Of a stretch of DNA of 7,992 bases, positions 5,976 through 7,992 are shown one piece after another (positions within the stretch are counted from its first letter, which is position 1; each line of letters starts with the position of its first letter). The translations under genes and the position numbers were made by a program. The DNA is from Cryomorphaceae bacterium. Lineage in GTDB: Bacteria > Bacteroidota > Bacteroidia > Flavobacteriales > Schleiferiaceae. The stretch spans positions 1 through 7,992 of the forward strand of contig JABMNC010000084.1 of the NCBI GenBank assembly GCA_013205365.1, given 5' to 3'. The notes under the pieces are model-generated. The model saw only the letters and a list, made by a program, of their open reading frames with translations, was not told the DNA's origin and searched no databases.

Positions 5976-5983
5976 CAAATATA
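5976..5983 (-). promoter_or_regulatory. pafA promoter -7 element (near-leaderless)
   Basis: TATATTTG on the minus strand matches TAnnTTTG exactly and occupies most of the 14-bp gap between the ABC-F stop and the pafA ATG. Exactly 4 nt separate it from the ATG, the same spacing as at gldB. No TTG/TTTG -33 element is seen at 17-20 nt upstream, within the ABC-F gene's last codons. The phosphatase may therefore be transcribed both alone and as read-through. Confidence 0.55.
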
Positions 5984-5985
5984 GA

Positions 5986-7968
5986 TCAGGCTTCTTGAGC
6001 GGCTGTTTTGGCAGTATTAAATCGCTCTTGAGCCTCTGCCCAAACTTCAAAGTTGGCATGAACGCGGTGCTGCAGCTCCTCGTAGCCCTTAAAAAATTCA
6101 GGATCCATGCTGCGTTCCTTAAACCGTTCTGGGCTAGCTACTTCTGCATCGAGGGCGTCCAGCTCGGCCTGAACCTGTTCGTAGGCGCGCTCGGAGGCTT
6201 CCATGGCCTTTTCTGCGGTTCGCAGCTCGGCGTCCAGGCGTTTTTGCTCCTCTCGGTTGTGTGATACGCCTGATTTTGCCGTTGCGTTAGCTGCAGCCGA
6301 AGCAGCGGCAGCTGAGGCCGCCGCCTTGCGCGCACCCGCAACTTCCATGGCCCGAAGGGATTCGAGTTTGCGCTGTTCCAAGAAGTACTCGATTCCGCCC
6401 AAATAGGGCTTAACCTTGCCGTCGCGAAACTCAAAGGTCAGGGTGCAGAGTCCTTCCATGAATTCCCGGTCGTGCGACACGACGATCAGGGTGCCGTCGA
6501 ACTGCAGCAACGCCTGCTTGAGTACGTCTTTTGCGGCCATGTCCAGGTGGTTGGTGGGCTCGTCAAGAACCAAGAGGTTGATGGGATTCAGCATCAGCTG
6601 GCAGAGGGCAAGTCGGCCGCGTTCGCCACCCGACAGCACCCGCACCTTCTTCTCCACGTCGTCTCCGCCAAACATAAAGTTCCCGAGTAGGTTGCGTGCG
6701 TTTCGGCGTATCTCGTCCGGAGCCGCGTCTTCAATGGTCTGCAGCACCGTTTTGGTTCCGTCCAGTACCTCAGCCTGATTTTGAGCGTAGTATCCCATTT
6801 TAACCTGGTATCCCCACTCGATGCTGCCCTCGCATTCCAGGCCTTCAGCCAGAATTTTGACCAAGGTGGACTTTCCCTGCCCGTTTTGGCCCACAAAGGC
6901 AATTTTTTGACCCCGCACAAACTCCAAATCAAGTCCTTTCAGGACGTGCTTGGTGCCGTAGTGCTTGTGAATTCCCTGCAGTTTGGCGTTGATTTTGCCC
7001 GAATGCGGTGCAGGCGGAAACTTAAACCGCATCTGCCTATTGTCTTCGTCGTCAACCTCAATAACCTCGATGCGGTCCAGTTTTTTAATCAAAGACTGGG
7101 CAAAGGCGGCCTTGCTGGCTTTGGCGCGAAAGCGGTCTACCAAATCTTGGGTATTCTTAATTTCTTTGTCTTGATTCACCTTGGCCTGGCGCTGCTTTTC
7201 GCGAATTTCGTCGCGGAGCGTCAGGTACTTGAAGTAGGGAACATTGTAGTCATAGCTCTTGCCCAGTACCAGCTCGAGGGTGCGGTTGGTCGCGTTGTTC
7301 AAGAAGGTTCGGTCGTGCGAAACCAGTATGATGGCCTGGTTGCTTTGGGCCAAGAATTCCTCAAGCCAGAGGATGGATTCAATGTCTAGGTGGTTTGTGG
7401 GCTCGTCCAAAAGGAGGACGTCGTGCTGCTGAAGCAGGATTTTAGCCAGCTCCACCCTCATCTGCCATCCGCCCGAGAAGGAATTGAGCGGCTGGTAGAA
7501 GTCGCTGGGTTTAAATCCGAGTCCGATTAAAACGCGTTCGAGGTCGGCCTGGTAGGTGTACCCGCCAATGTGCTGAAAGCGCTCTTGCGAAAGGTGAAAG
7601 CGCTCGAGAAGGTCCATGTAGGCGTCGCTTTCGTAGTCCGTGCGGGTCCCCATTTCGAGGGTCATGGATTCAATGTCCGCTTCTAAACGCTTAATTTCCA
7701 CAAAGCTTGATGCAGCCTCGTCCCAGACGCTCGACAGGGGAGCCGGGGGCATATCCTGGGTCAGGAAGCCAATGCTGAAGTCGCTTGGGCAGTTGATGCT
7801 CCCTGAGTCGGGGCGAAGCCGGCCGGCAATTAGCTTGAGGAGGGTGGATTTTCCGGCGCCGTTGCGGCCCACTAGACCGATGCGGTCGTTGGCATTTACC
7901 TGGAATGAAACTCCTTTAAAAAGGTCTGAACCGCCGAAGCTTAGGCTAACTTGAAATATACTCAGCAT
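5986..7968 (-). CDS. ABC-F family ATPase (translation factor type)
   Basis: This 660-residue soluble protein has two fused ABC domains and no membrane segment, the ABC-F architecture of ribosome-associated factors (EttA, Uup, YheS). Domain 1: Walker A GRNGAGKS (34-41), signature FSGGW (164-168), Walker B LLLDEPTNHLD from 185, and SHDR switch. A charged linker (about 240-310), the position of the P-site tRNA interaction motif, joins domain 2: Walker A GQNGQGKS (360-367), LSGGE (445-449), LVLDEPTNHLD from 466, and SHDRE. The C-terminus has an Ala-rich segment (about 542-567), then a charged, probably coiled-coil tail. An in-frame GTG at 7977 exists, but I prefer ATG 7968: MLSIFQVSLSFGG is the family-like start, and the GTG overlaps the end of the -7 box. 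The subfamily is not assigned; length and coiled-coil tail favour Uup/YheS-like over EttA. Confidence 0.93.
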   Translation of the reverse strand: MLSIFQVSLSFGGSDLFKGVSFQVNANDRIGLVGRNGAGKSTLLKLIAGRLRPDSGSINCPSDFSIGFLTQDMPPAPLSSVWDEAASSFVEIKRLEADIESMTLEMGTRTDYESDAYMDLLERFHLSQERFQHIGGYTYQADLERVLIGLGFKPSDFYQPLNSFSGGWQMRVELAKILLQQHDVLLLDEPTNHLDIESILWLEEFLAQSNQAIILVSHDRTFLNNATNRTLELVLGKSYDYNVPYFKYLTLRDEIREKQRQAKVNQDKEIKNTQDLVDRFRAKASKAAFAQSLIKKLDRIEVIEVDDEDNRQMRFKFPPAPHSGKINAKLQGIHKHYGTKHVLKGLDLEFVRGQKIAFVGQNGQGKSTLVKILAEGLECEGSIEWGYQVKMGYYAQNQAEVLDGTKTVLQTIEDAAPDEIRRNARNLLGNFMFGGDDVEKKVRVLSGGERGRLALCQLMLNPINLLVLDEPTNHLDMAAKDVLKQALLQFDGTLIVVSHDREFMEGLCTLTFEFRDGKVKPYLGGIEYFLEQRKLESLRAMEVAGARKAAASAAAASAAANATAKSGVSHNREEQKRLDAELRTAEKAMEASERAYEQVQAELDALDAEVASPERFKERSMDPEFFKGYEELQHRVHANFEVWAEAQERFNTAKTAAQEA

Positions 7969-7976
7969 GAGGGTCA

Positions 7977-7984
7977 CAAAAGTA
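7977..7984 (-). promoter_or_regulatory. ABC-F gene promoter -7 element
   Basis: TACTTTTG on the minus strand fits TAnnTTTG and ends 8 nt before the preferred ATG at 7968, implying a very short leader. It shares TACTACTTTTG with the mraZ promoter. The -33 region lies beyond the window edge. Confidence 0.55.
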
Positions 7985-7992
7985 GTACGTTA

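Noticed and set aside
6781..7389. 202-codon open frame on the plus strand opposite the ABC-F gene
   Set aside because: It is the complement of conserved ATPase and linker coding sequence with no independent motif.
5986..7977. GTG start at 7977 for the ABC-F gene
   Set aside because: It overlaps the last base of the -7 element and would precede the expected transcription start; ATG 7968 gives the family-like N-terminus.
1..7992. Mobile element, prophage, CRISPR, toxin-antitoxin or defence island
   Set aside because: No transposase, integrase, spaced repeats, terminal inverted repeats or unexplained coding space; all genes are recognised core families and composition looks even.

Overview
This looks like chromosomal core DNA from a member of the Bacteroidota, most likely a gliding or formerly gliding Flavobacteriia/Cytophagia-type bacterium. 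Three things point there. The gliding-motility genes gldB and gldC are recognisable. There is a PafA-type phosphate-insensitive alkaline phosphatase, a family typical of this phylum. All six transcription-unit starts are preceded by the Bacteroidetes sigma-ABfr -7 element TAnnTTTG, and Shine-Dalgarno sequences are absent. The DNA is moderately GC-rich for the phylum. The genus cannot be fixed from this window.

Layout, left to right. On the minus strand at the left edge is the start of the division/cell-wall (dcw) cluster: mraZ (94-564) overlapping the 5' end of rsmH (mraW), which runs off the edge. Upstream of mraZ is an operator of three TGGGN repeats at 10-bp period beside its promoter. The only sizeable intergenic region (about 565-832) separates this from a plus-strand pair, an alpha/beta hydrolase (833-1591) and the ribosome-biogenesis GTPase engB (1564-2205), which overlap by 28 bp. 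EngB converges on and overlaps by 38 bp the minus-strand operon gldB-gldC (coupled by an ATGA overlap). gldB diverges from nadE (3537-4364) with 17 bp between the start codons. nadE meets a minus-strand pafA-like phosphatase (4361-5971) tail to tail, both stop codons lying in a single CTAG. pafA lies 14 bp downstream of an ABC-F ATPase (5986-7968), also on the minus strand.

How the genes relate. The block mraZ / hydrolase / engB / gldC / gldB / nadE is, from my knowledge of Bacteroidota genomes, a commonly conserved neighbourhood. It mixes envelope and division control, ribosome assembly, NAD synthesis and gliding. pafA and the ABC-F gene look like independent housekeeping genes. Nothing suggests a mobile element, phage, CRISPR array, defence island or horizontally acquired insertion. 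No RNA gene was found.

I did not find a previously undescribed system. The most noteworthy signals are regulatory and architectural: a clear MraZ box in a Bacteroidota genome, -7 boxes only 4 nt from the ATG of gldB and pafA (implying leaderless or almost leaderless mRNAs), interlocked divergent gldB/nadE promoters, and extreme gene packing.
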